Shown here: one piece after another, positions 26,779-34,310 of the stretch
Position numbering within the stretch: position 1 is the first letter of the stretch
Layout of the letters: each line of letters starts with the position of its first letter
The notes under the pieces: model-generated
Told to the model about the DNA's origin: nothing
The model's input: the letters and a program-made list of their open reading frames with translations, nothing else
Database searches by the model: none
Source of the DNA: Sphingobium yanoikuyae
GTDB lineage: Bacteria > Pseudomonadota > Alphaproteobacteria > Sphingomonadales > Sphingomonadaceae
Direction of reading: 5' to 3'
NCBI RefSeq assembly: GCF_013001025.1
Contig: NZ_CP053021.1
Location: forward strand, 4,967,001-5,031,000
DNA: 64,000 nt
Program-made: the position numbers and the translations under genes

Positions 26779-27906
26779 ATGCGCGCCGAAGCGCAGCAAT
26801 ATATCGACCGTATCGACGCCGCGCTGGACCTGCTGCGCCGCTTCCTCGACTGGGACCGTGCGCTGCGCCGGCTGGACGAGCTGAATGCCCGCGTCGAGGA
26901 TCCGACCCTGTGGGACAATGCCAAGCTGGCGCAGGAGGTGATGCGCGAGCGCACCCGTCTTGACAGCGCAATCGGCGCCACCCGCGCGATCGAGGCGGAA
27001 AAGACCGACAATGCCGAACTGATCGAAATGGCCGAGGCCGAAGGCGATGAGGATATGGTCTCCGAAGCTATCGCTGCGCTGAAGGCGCTGGCCGAGCGCG
27101 CCGACGAGGACAAGATCAAGGCGCTGCTGGCGGGCGAGGCCGATGCCAGCGACACCTATCTGGAAATCCACGCCGGCGCCGGCGGCACCGAAAGCCAGGA
27201 CTGGGCCGAAATCCTCAGCCGCATGTATCGCCGCTGGGCCGAACGGCGCGGCTACAAGGTGGAACTGGTCGACTATCAAGCGGGCGAAACCGCCGGTATC
27301 AAGTCGGCCACCTTCCTCATCAAGGGCGAGAATGCTTATGGCTATGCCAAGACCGAAAGCGGCGTCCACCGCCTGGTCCGCATCAGCCCCTATGACAGCG
27401 CCGCGCGTCGCCACACCAGCTTCTCGTCGGTCTGGGTCTATCCGGTGATCGACGACAATATCGATATCGAGGTCAAGGAGTCCGACCTCAAGATCGACAC
27501 CTATCGCGCCTCGGGTGCGGGCGGCCAGCACGTCAACACCACCGACTCCGCGGTCCGCATCACCCACGTGCCCTCGGGCATCATCGTGGCGTCGCAGAAT
27601 GACCGCTCGCAGCACAAGAACCGCGCCACCGCGATGAACATGCTGAAGGCCCGCCTGTATGAGGCGGAACTGCGCAAGCGCGAGGAAGCGGCGTCGACCG
27701 ACTATGCCGCCAAGACCGAGATTGGCTGGGGCCACCAGATCCGCTCCTATGTGCTCCAGCCCTATCAGCTGGTGAAGGATCTGCGCACCGGTGTCACCTC
27801 GACCGCGCCGGACGATGTGCTCGATGGCGCGCTCGATCCGTTCATGGCCGCTGCCCTGTCGCAGAAGGTCACGGGCGAGAAGGTCGACGTGGAGGATGTG
27901 GATTAA
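26779..27906 (+). CDS. prfB: Peptide chain release factor 2
   Basis: A 375-residue class I release factor recognising UAA and UGA. The GGQ motif is in RASGAGGQHVNTTDSAVRIT, and the codon-recognition loop is in HRLVRISPYDSAARRHTSF. The usual SPF tripeptide therefore reads SPY here. The N-terminal helical domain is complete and in one frame, so the programmed +1 frameshift known from enterobacterial prfB is absent. The stop TAA overlaps the ATG of the next gene by one base. Confidence 0.96.
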   Translation: MRAEAQQYIDRIDAALDLLRRFLDWDRALRRLDELNARVEDPTLWDNAKLAQEVMRERTRLDSAIGATRAIEAEKTDNAELIEMAEAEGDEDMVSEAIAALKALAERADEDKIKALLAGEADASDTYLEIHAGAGGTESQDWAEILSRMYRRWAERRGYKVELVDYQAGETAGIKSATFLIKGENAYGYAKTESGVHRLVRISPYDSAARRHTSFSSVWVYPVIDDNIDIEVKESDLKIDTYRASGAGGQHVNTTDSAVRITHVPSGIIVASQNDRSQHKNRATAMNMLKARLYEAELRKREEAASTDYAAKTEIGWGHQIRSYVLQPYQLVKDLRTGVTSTAPDDVLDGALDPFMAAALSQKVTGEKVDVEDVD

Positions 27907-28631
27907 TGATCCACCGGCAGGTGGCCGCATTGGGGGCGTCGCTCCTGCTGGCTGCCTGTGGCCAGTGGTCGGGCGGCAACCAGTCGGAACGCGCGGCCGG
28001 CGCCGCGTCCTTCCCCCGCGCCGACCGGCCGGTGGCGCCGATCGTGTCGACCCGCTGGTCGAGCGAGGAGGCGCGCGACCGGGTCAATGAGGCGGAGGAT
28101 ATCATGGACCGGGCCGGCATCCGGCCGGGCATGACCATTGCCGACATTGGTGCTGGCGAGGGCTATTATACCGTGCGCCTGGCCAAGCGCGTTGGCGCCA
28201 AAGGCCGGGTGCTGGCCGAGGATATATTGCCCGAGGTGATCGATGCGCTCAGCCGCCGCATTACTCGCGAGGACTGGACCAATGTCAGCGTGAAGCTGGG
28301 CGCGCCTGAAGATCCCAAGCTGCCCGAGAACAGCTTCGACCGCATCTTCATGGTCCATATGTATCATGAGATCGCCGAACCCTATGCGTTCCTCTGGCAC
28401 CTCAGCCCCGCGCTGAAAGCCGATGGCGAACTGATCGTGGTCGATGCCGACCGGCCGACCGACCAGCATGGCACGCCCCGGCGCCTGCTCACCTGCGAAC
28501 TGGCGGCAATGGGCTTCCGGCTGGAGGAGATGATCGCCAAGCCGACCGCCGGTGGCTATATGGCCCGCTTCCGCCGCAGCACTGCCCGCCCTGATCCATC
28601 CAGCATCGTCCCCTGCGCGCTGCGCGGATAG
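27906..28631 (+). CDS. Lipoprotein with class I SAM-methyltransferase fold
   Basis: A 241-residue protein that starts with a lipobox signal (LGASLLLAACGQ), then a methyltransferase-like domain: MTIADIGAGEGYYTVRLAKR (motif I), GRVLAEDILPEVIDALSRRI, and SFDRIFMVHMYHEIAEPYAF. The domain looks intact, yet the signal would place it on the periplasmic side, where SAM is not expected. It is coupled to prfB (TAATG). The role is unknown; a moonlighting or non-enzymatic use of the fold, or a SAM-dependent role before export, cannot be separated from sequence. Confidence 0.85.
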   Translation: MIHRQVAALGASLLLAACGQWSGGNQSERAAGAASFPRADRPVAPIVSTRWSSEEARDRVNEAEDIMDRAGIRPGMTIADIGAGEGYYTVRLAKRVGAKGRVLAEDILPEVIDALSRRITREDWTNVSVKLGAPEDPKLPENSFDRIFMVHMYHEIAEPYAFLWHLSPALKADGELIVVDADRPTDQHGTPRRLLTCELAAMGFRLEEMIAKPTAGGYMARFRRSTARPDPSSIVPCALRG

Positions 28632-28950
28632 GGGCCTGCCCAGTCCGGTTCGCGACGCGACAGTTTCATGTCCGCCGAAGTTCACACCGTTATCGGGGTG
28701 ATTCACCCTATTTGCGCCAGATATGCGCCTGCCGCGCGCCGGTGGCGCGCCTGTAACGCGACAGCCGGGCAGAACGCGACGCGTCGCTGACGCGCGCCCG
28801 AAGCGACAGTGACGCGACAAGGGTGCGCCAGTCAGGCGCCGGCCAGCCATTGGCGGGATGTCGCGCATGGATTGGCGGGCACTTTCGTCCATGGACAAGG
28901 GTGGAGCAGAGAATGACCGAATAGGAAAGGGCGGCTGACGACTGTCTCCC

Positions 28951-29015
28951 GTCATTGCGAGCGTAGCGAAGCAATCCCGGCGCGAGATGGATTGCTTCGC
29001 TACGCTCGCAATGAC
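28951..29015. repeat. Perfect 27-bp inverted repeat element
   Basis: Arms at 28951-28977 and 28989-29015 are exact reverse complements, with an 11-nt loop. The arm begins GTCATTGCGAGCGTAGCG and ends GCAATCC, a sequence type known as a dispersed palindromic repeat in many proteobacteria. It lies downstream of the methyltransferase gene. Confidence 0.85.
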
Positions 29016-29083
29016 GATCTTCGGCTTTGACAACTGACGACTAAAGTCGGTCGCAAATTCCTCCTTGCAGGGGAAGATGGTCT

Positions 29084-29113
29084 AGAAGCGACCAGAAGCG
29101 ACCAGAAGCGGCC
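29084..29113. repeat. Tandem 10-mer, three copies
   Basis: AGAAGCGACC is repeated twice and followed by AGAAGCGGCC, directly after a tctag. It lies between two inverted-repeat elements and may mark a replication-slippage hotspot. Confidence 0.7.
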
Positions 29114-29124
29114 CATCCCATCAT

Positions 29125-29214
29125 CGTCACCCTGAACTTGTTTCAGGGTCCATTTTCCCAATAGACCAATGGCTTGTTAGGCTTGATAGATGCTGAAACA
29201 AGTTCAGCATGACG
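29125..29214. repeat. Second palindromic element
   Basis: CTGAACTTGTTTCAG (29132-29146) and CTGAAACAAGTTCAG (29193-29207) are perfect 15-bp inverted arms. They are flanked by GTCACC and GATG on one side and CATGACG on the other. This CTGAACTTGTTTCAG unit is another dispersed repeat type seen in sphingomonads. Confidence 0.75.
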
Positions 29215-29252
29215 TAGGTGGAATGGCCGCTCCCCACCGATGTCGCGCGGAT

Positions 29253-29771
29253 CTAGTCCCGCGTGCCGGGCTGCCAATCCCTGGCAGCGCGCACGCCGGC
29301 CCGGCCGCGCCGCGCCAGTTCGCGTTTCAGGTCCGTGGGATGGGGCGCGATCAGGAAGCCGAAGCTGACCGTGCCGTCCTTGGTCTCGACCGCATGGTGC
29401 AGCCGATGCGCCTGGACGATCCGCTTCATGTAGCGCGAGCGGGCGACATAGCGGTGGCGCACCCGCTGATGGACGATGATGTCGTGGAAGCCCAGGTAGA
29501 TCGCGCCATAGGCGGCGACGCCGGCGCCAACGGCCGTCGCCCAATTGCCCCAGCCCCATTGCACCCCGCCCAGCAGCAGCAGGATGGAGGGCATGGCGAA
29601 GATCACGAAATAAAGGTCATTGGCCTCGAAGAAGCCGGTGCGGGGGCGGTGGTGGCTGGCATGGAGGAACCAGCCTGGCCCATGCATCACCCAGCGGTGC
29701 ATCACATAGGCAAAACCCTCCATCAGCGCGATCGTGACGACGAAGAGCAGCAGGAGGGCGATCGGAGGCAT
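29253..29771 (-). CDS. crtZ: Beta-carotene hydroxylase (fatty acid hydroxylase superfamily)
   Basis: A 172-residue membrane di-iron hydroxylase adding 3- and 3'-hydroxyls to beta-ionone rings. The His clusters are YVMHRWVMHG, HASHHRPRTGFF, FHDIIVHQRVRHR and HRLHHAVE, with hydrophobic helices between. The ATG at 29771 fits the family; the upstream in-frame start at 29822 would add a basic stretch and is less likely. Sphingomonads make yellow carotenoids such as zeaxanthin and nostoxanthin, and the gene is often apart from the main crt cluster, as here. Confidence 0.92.
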   Translation of the reverse strand: MPPIALLLLFVVTIALMEGFAYVMHRWVMHGPGWFLHASHHRPRTGFFEANDLYFVIFAMPSILLLLGGVQWGWGNWATAVGAGVAAYGAIYLGFHDIIVHQRVRHRYVARSRYMKRIVQAHRLHHAVETKDGTVSFGFLIAPHPTDLKRELARRGRAGVRAARDWQPGTRD

Positions 29772-29829
29772 CGGCGCCTTATAGGCAGCGGCGCGGGCCA
29801 AGGCGACCCGTAAACACCGCATATGGCAA

Positions 29830-29862
29830 AGGGCCGCGATCCCCCCTGGAGAGCGCGGCCCT
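29830..29862 (-). terminator. Hairpin after the TorF-type porin gene
   Basis: AGGGCCGCG and CGCGGCCCT are 9-bp perfect arms, 25 bp past the porin stop in the minus direction. The following T-run is short (CCCTTTG), so its efficiency as terminator is uncertain. Confidence 0.5.
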
Positions 29863-29886
29863 GTTCATCCCCGAAGGGAAGGCGGA

Positions 29887-30627
29887 TCAGAAGGAGGCGG
29901 TGAGCGAACCGAGCACGCCGGCCTTGCTGATATTGTGGCCTGCCGACGAATAGAGCGACTTGTCGGTGTCGACATAGGATACGCCGAAGGTCAGGTGACC
30001 CCAGGTGTAGGTCGCGCCGATATTCCAGTCGGTATATTCCTTGCCGATGGTCAGGTAGCTCGGGCCGAAGCTGTGGCCCAGATGCGCCGACACGCCCAGC
30101 GGGGTGTTGGGGATCGAGGCCGAGACGTCGCCGGCGAGGTAGAGATTGTCTTCCTTGCCATTGCCGACGGTCAGCGCCTTCGCCTTGGGGGCGTAGTTGG
30201 CGGTCAGCTTGGCGGTGGCGGGGCCGAACGTGCCCTTGATCGAGGCATAGGGCTCGACGAAGTCGGTGTTGGCGCCGGCATTGCCCGGATAGTAATAATA
30301 GAGAACGCCGACGTCGATCGTCGCGCCGCCGACCGTGGTCGAATAGCCGCCGATCAGGTCGAGTTCCTGGTCCGAGCCGTTGGCGACATATTCGTCGATC
30401 GAGCTGCCCCAGGTCGAAACATAGAAGCCCGATTCATGGGTGACGGTGATGCCGCCCTGCAGCGCGATCTTCTTGTTGGTCTGTGAAATGCCGCGGAAGC
30501 GATAGTCGCTGACGACGGCGGCATTGCCGGTGACGGTGACCGCGGGAGCGGGCTCATCCTGGGCCATGGCAGGTGCCGACAGCGCAACAAGAGCGAAGGC
30601 CGAGAGGCCGAGAATGGACTTACGCAT
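29887..30627 (-). CDS. TorF family putative porin
   Basis: A 246-residue outer-membrane beta-barrel candidate. The signal peptide MRKSILGLSAFALVALSAPA ends with AMA. The mature start VTVTGNAAVVSDYRFRGISQ is diagnostic for the family, which is rich in alternating Tyr/Gly/Thr strands and ends LGSLTASF with the C-terminal Phe expected for BAM recognition. Transport specificity is unknown. It has its own 270-bp upstream region, AT-rich around 30760-30870, and lies upstream of crtZ with a hairpin between them, so co-transcription is not assured. Confidence 0.88.
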   Translation of the reverse strand: MRKSILGLSAFALVALSAPAMAQDEPAPAVTVTGNAAVVSDYRFRGISQTNKKIALQGGITVTHESGFYVSTWGSSIDEYVANGSDQELDLIGGYSTTVGGATIDVGVLYYYYPGNAGANTDFVEPYASIKGTFGPATAKLTANYAPKAKALTVGNGKEDNLYLAGDVSASIPNTPLGVSAHLGHSFGPSYLTIGKEYTDWNIGATYTWGHLTFGVSYVDTDKSLYSSAGHNISKAGVLGSLTASF

Positions 30628-30898
30628 GTTAATCCCCTTGATGGTTCTGCGATCGTCCCGCCTGCGTTCAGGCGCCTGCCTCTATGCTTCCCCCAGGGGA
30701 AGTGGGCCAGCTTGCCTCAACAAGTTTGGCCATGCCTGCGCGCGCTGCGGCGCACAAGATATTATTGCTGCTTCATGTCTTTTACGTCTTTTATTGTTGC
30801 TACGACGCAACAAGGCGTGCGGCTGCGATCGCCGGATGAGTGATGTATCTATATGATAAGGCGTGATTTTTCGAATACTCGAACGCTGTTGCGGTCGC

Positions 30899-32194
30899 TC
30901 AGGACGGGGAATGGTCCGAAATGTCGGGCTCATTCATTGCTGGACCATGTCTATCCTGCGGCTGCCGCAATTCGATGATCTGGCGCGGATAGGGGACGAT
31001 GATGCCCTGTGCCTTGAACTTGTCCAGCACCCGCATCAGCACGTCGGAGGTCACCCCGCCCACGCCATTTTCCGGATCGTTGATCCAGACGCGGATCTCA
31101 TGCTCCAGCCGATATTGGCCGAGCGCGGTCAGCCATACCTTGGGCTCGGGATGCTTGAGCGCGCGCGGGCTTTCCTTGGCCGCTTCCAGCATCAGTTGCT
31201 GGGCCAGCGCGATGTCGCTGTCATTGCTGATCCCCACCGGGATGCGGACGCGGATATTGCGGTCCGAATAGGACCAGTTCTCCACTTCCTGCGTCATCAG
31301 ATTTTCGTTGGGAATGAGATGTTTCTTGCCGTCGCGGGTAATGATCGACACGGCGCGCACGCCGATCTTGCTGACCCAGCCGAAACTGTCGCCGACCGCG
31401 ATCACGTCACCCGGCTTGATCGACCGGTCCATCAGCAGGATGATGCCGGCGATCAGATTGCCGACCGTCTTCTGCAGGCCGAAGCCGACTGCCAGGCCCA
31501 GCGCCCCGGAAAAGACGGTGAAGGCGGTGAGGTCGATGCCCAATATGTCGATGCCGATGAAGAAGGCGGCGATGATGACGGCGATGCCGGCCAACTTCTG
31601 GCCCAGCAACTTCTGGGTCGGGTCGAGATCGGGCGCCTTCTGGATGCTGCGCCGGATCAGCCGGTTGGCAAGGCGGATGCCGGCAAGCAGCGCGACCAAT
31701 GTCGCCGCAACCGACAATAGGTCGAGCAGGCTGATCCGCCGCTTGCCCAGCGTCAGCGCGACATCGTCGAGCATCGAGCCTACCGGCGCGATCCCGCCGC
31801 TGCTGCCCGATATCACCATGACGAACAGCAGCAGGGCGAGCGGGGTGATCGCCCAGCGCGGGAAGCTGAGCGCCTGCAAGAGATGCAGCGCGAACAGGGC
31901 GACGGCAAAGGCGAGCGCCGCGCCCAGGATCAGATGGGCGATGCTGTCCGCCGGCCACAGCGCCAGCGCCGTCGCGAACAGCGGCGCGCTGATCGCATGG
32001 CGCAGCATCGGGCGGACATGGGTGGATGCCAGTTCGCTGAGGGCAGGCAGGCGCTCGCGGATGCGCGGGGCCAGCAGCCGCGCCAGACCATAGGCCATGG
32101 CATAGAGCAGCAGCGCGATGCCGACCGCGATCAGCGGCTGGGTGATGTCCGCATTGCCCGGCAGCCGGGCCAGCCATGCGGACAGCTGCGTCAT
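30899..32194 (-). CDS. MscS-type mechanosensitive channel
   Basis: A 431-residue membrane protein with four or five helices before the MscS core. The pore helix is in FSGALGLAVGFGLQKTVGNL, followed by IKPGDVIAVGDSFGWVSKIG and TRDGKKHLIPNENLMTQEVE, all hallmarks of the family. It should open under membrane tension to release solutes. The start overlaps the stop of the metC-type gene (32191-32194), so it closes a three-gene operon with sulfur-metabolism genes. A functional link between the channel and sulfur metabolism is not evident. Confidence 0.92.
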   Translation of the reverse strand: MTQLSAWLARLPGNADITQPLIAVGIALLLYAMAYGLARLLAPRIRERLPALSELASTHVRPMLRHAISAPLFATALALWPADSIAHLILGAALAFAVALFALHLLQALSFPRWAITPLALLLFVMVISGSSGGIAPVGSMLDDVALTLGKRRISLLDLLSVAATLVALLAGIRLANRLIRRSIQKAPDLDPTQKLLGQKLAGIAVIIAAFFIGIDILGIDLTAFTVFSGALGLAVGFGLQKTVGNLIAGIILLMDRSIKPGDVIAVGDSFGWVSKIGVRAVSIITRDGKKHLIPNENLMTQEVENWSYSDRNIRVRIPVGISNDSDIALAQQLMLEAAKESPRALKHPEPKVWLTALGQYRLEHEIRVWINDPENGVGGVTSDVLMRVLDKFKAQGIIVPYPRQIIELRQPQDRHGPAMNEPDISDHSPS

Positions 32195-33399
32195 CCGCGC
32201 GCTGCCCGGAAGCGGGCGAGACCGGCGTCAAGGTCGGCGATCAGGTCGGCGGGATCCTCCAGCCCGATCTGCAGCCGGATGACCGGGCCTTCCGCCTGCC
32301 ATATGGTCGCGGTGCGATAGCGGGCCGGATCGACCGGCAGGGCCAGGCTCTCGAACCCGCCCCAGCTATAGCCGATACCGAAATGGGCGAGCCCGTCGAT
32401 CAGCGCGGCGCGGGCCGCCTCGTCCCCGCCCTGCAGCACGAAGCTGAACAGGCCGGTCGAGCCGCTGAAATCGCGCGCCCACAATTCATGGCCGGGGCAA
32501 TCGGGCAGAGCGGGATGCAGCACGCGGGCAACGTCGGGCTGGTCCTTCAACCACTGCGCGATCTGCAGTGCGCTCGCCTGATGCTGGGCCAGGCGGACGC
32601 CCAGCGTGCGCAGGCCACGGCTGGCGAGCCAGGCATCGTCGGGGCTGGTCATCTGGCCGAACAGATAGGCGGACTGGCGGACCTTGGCGAACAGCGCCGG
32701 GGTGGCGGTGACCGACCCCATCATCACGTCGCTATGGCCGACAATATATTTGGTGCAGGCGAGGATCGCGATGTCGACGCCATGGGCCAGCGCCGGGAAG
32801 AAGAGCGGCGTCGCCCAGGTATTGTCGAGCAGGGTGGTGATGCCGCGATCGCGCGCGATGGCGGTGATCGCCGGCACGTCCTGCACCTCGAAGGTCAGGC
32901 TGCCGGGGCATTCCAGGAAGATGGCGCGGGTGCGATCGGTCAGCAGCTCGGCGGTGCCGGCGCCGATGGTCGGATCATAATAGAGCGTCTCGACGCCGAA
33001 GGGTTTGAGCACCTGCTCGCAGAAATTGCGGGTCGGGTCATAGGCGCTGTCGACCATCAGCAACTGGTCGCCCGGCCGCAGCACCGCCATCAGCGCGCAG
33101 GCGATCGCTGCCACGCCCGAGGGGAAGAGCATTGTGCCCTCCGCGCCCGGCTCCATTTCGGTCAGCGCATCGGCCAGGCTCCAGCTGGTCGGCGTGCCCT
33201 TGCGCCCGTAGAACAGTCGTTCATGCGTGCTGCTGCCGGCCGCCTTCCGCAGATGGGCGACATCGTCATAGAGGATGGTGGAAGCGCGCCACACGCCCGG
33301 ACTGACGATCGCGCCGGGTTGCCCCGGCATGCCGGTCCAGTCGGCGCGGCGGCCGGCCTGCGCCAGCTTGGTCAGCGGCCTTCTGCTGTCCTCGCTCAT
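32191..33399 (-). CDS. metC: Cystathionine beta-lyase (PLP enzyme)
   Basis: A 402-residue Cys/Met-metabolism PLP enzyme cleaving cystathionine to homocysteine, pyruvate and ammonia. FPSGVAAIACALMAVLRPGD, LDNTWATPLFFPALAHGVDI and the PLP-Lys in ACTKYIVGHSDVMMG are diagnostic, and YSWGGFESLALP is the C-terminal Arg/Gly region typical of MetC. The start at 33399 overlaps the sulfurtransferase stop. The operon sseA-metC-mscS is coupled by four-base overlaps at both joints. Confidence 0.92.
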   Translation of the reverse strand: MSEDSRRPLTKLAQAGRRADWTGMPGQPGAIVSPGVWRASTILYDDVAHLRKAAGSSTHERLFYGRKGTPTSWSLADALTEMEPGAEGTMLFPSGVAAIACALMAVLRPGDQLLMVDSAYDPTRNFCEQVLKPFGVETLYYDPTIGAGTAELLTDRTRAIFLECPGSLTFEVQDVPAITAIARDRGITTLLDNTWATPLFFPALAHGVDIAILACTKYIVGHSDVMMGSVTATPALFAKVRQSAYLFGQMTSPDDAWLASRGLRTLGVRLAQHQASALQIAQWLKDQPDVARVLHPALPDCPGHELWARDFSGSTGLFSFVLQGGDEAARAALIDGLAHFGIGYSWGGFESLALPVDPARYRTATIWQAEGPVIRLQIGLEDPADLIADLDAGLARFRAARG

Positions 33400-34244
33400 G
33401 TGGCTGGCCCGGTCGCCTTGGGCGTGGCGGGATCGAAGCCCCATTCGGACCAGCTGCCGTCATAGAGGCTGACGTCGCGCTTCCCGAGTGTTTCGAGCGC
33501 TGCGAGGATGATCGCCGCGGTCACGCCGCTGCCGCAGGTGGTGATGATCGGCCGGTCGAGATCGGTGCCGGCGTCGAGCAGCAGCCGGCGCAGTTCCTCG
33601 CCCTGCTTCAGGCTGTTGTCGGCGGCGAAGAAGGCGGAGGAGGGGATGTTGCGGCTGCCGGGAATATGGCCCGACGCCATGCCGGGGCGGGGTTCCGCTT
33701 CGGCGCCGGTGAAACGGCCCGCGCCGCGCGCGTCGAGCAGCTGCGCCGTGCCGCTGTCGAGGTTGGCGAGGATGTCCGCCTTGTTACGCACCTGTGTGCG
33801 GTCGAGCCGGGCGACGGTATTGCCGGGCGCGATGGCGTGCGTGCCGCTTTCGACCGGCCGTCCTTCGGCGAGCCATTTGGGCAGCCCGCCGTCCAGGATC
33901 GCAGCCGATGCGCCCAGGCCATAGACGCGCATCATCCACCAGCCGCGCGCCGCGCTGTGGGTCGGGCTATTGTCATAGACGACGATGCGGCTGTCGGCGT
34001 TGACGCCCAGTGCCTGCATGCGCTGCGTCATCAGCGCGTCGGGCGGCAACTGGCCCGGCACCGGATCGGCGGGATCGCTGAGGCGCGGCAGGTCCATAAA
34101 GGCGGCGCCGGGAATATGGGCCGCGTCGAACTCGGCGCGCGGGTCGCGCGGCGTGCCGGGCAGAAACAGGCTGGCGTCGAGAATGACGAGATCGGGCTTG
34201 CCGATTTCGCCGGCCAGCCAGTCGGTGGAAACGAGAATGTCCAT
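33396..34244 (-). CDS. sseA: 3-mercaptopyruvate sulfurtransferase (two rhodanese domains)
   Basis: A 282-residue tandem rhodanese. The inactive N-terminal domain has LVILDASLFLPGTPRDPRAE, and the C-terminal domain carries the catalytic Cys in PIITTCGSGVTAAIILAALE, where CGSGVT is the mercaptopyruvate-type loop. It moves sulfur from 3-mercaptopyruvate to thiols or cyanide. The ATG at 34244 is supported by the domain start (MDILVSTDWLAGEIGKPDLV). It leads the sulfur operon with metC. Confidence 0.93.
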   Translation of the reverse strand: MDILVSTDWLAGEIGKPDLVILDASLFLPGTPRDPRAEFDAAHIPGAAFMDLPRLSDPADPVPGQLPPDALMTQRMQALGVNADSRIVVYDNSPTHSAARGWWMMRVYGLGASAAILDGGLPKWLAEGRPVESGTHAIAPGNTVARLDRTQVRNKADILANLDSGTAQLLDARGAGRFTGAEAEPRPGMASGHIPGSRNIPSSAFFAADNSLKQGEELRRLLLDAGTDLDRPIITTCGSGVTAAIILAALETLGKRDVSLYDGSWSEWGFDPATPKATGPAT

Positions 34245-34260
34245 GCGGCCCCTTTTGCCT

Positions 34261-34296
34261 TGTCCGGCAGGCACTTTAGGAGCGCCTGGCCGGACA
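34261..34296 (-). terminator. Hairpin after the Pro-rich envelope gene
   Basis: TGTCCGGC and GCCGGACA form an 8-bp stem in the 66-bp gap between the Pro/Ala-rich gene stop and the sseA start. It may end the upstream transcript; the loop is long (20 nt) and the T-run is short. Confidence 0.4.
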
Positions 34297-34310
34297 GGAA
34301 AGGGAAATGC

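Larger units (their letters stand above)
28632..29252. other. 621-bp gene-free, repeat-dense region
   Basis: No gene is supported here. The first 300 bp hold several copies of a CGACA-type word (for example GACGCGACA, AACGCGACA, GTGACGCGACA). Then come a long perfect inverted repeat (28951-29015), a tandem 10-mer (29084-29113) and a second inverted-repeat unit (29125-29214). Short frames here only translate the repeats. Confidence 0.7.

Noticed and set aside
26779..26900. Programmed +1 frameshift in prfB
   Set aside because: The N-terminal domain is continuous in one frame with the expected length; no early in-frame UGA exists.
26551..27930. Long minus-strand extension of the hypothetical gene at 26113
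   Set aside because: It would run antisense through prfB; the protein start near 26550 has suitable spacing and the extension shows antisense composition.
28708..28974. 88-aa minus-strand frame beginning MLRYARND
   Set aside because: Its start is a translation of the 27-bp palindromic repeat; a known artefact of such repeats.
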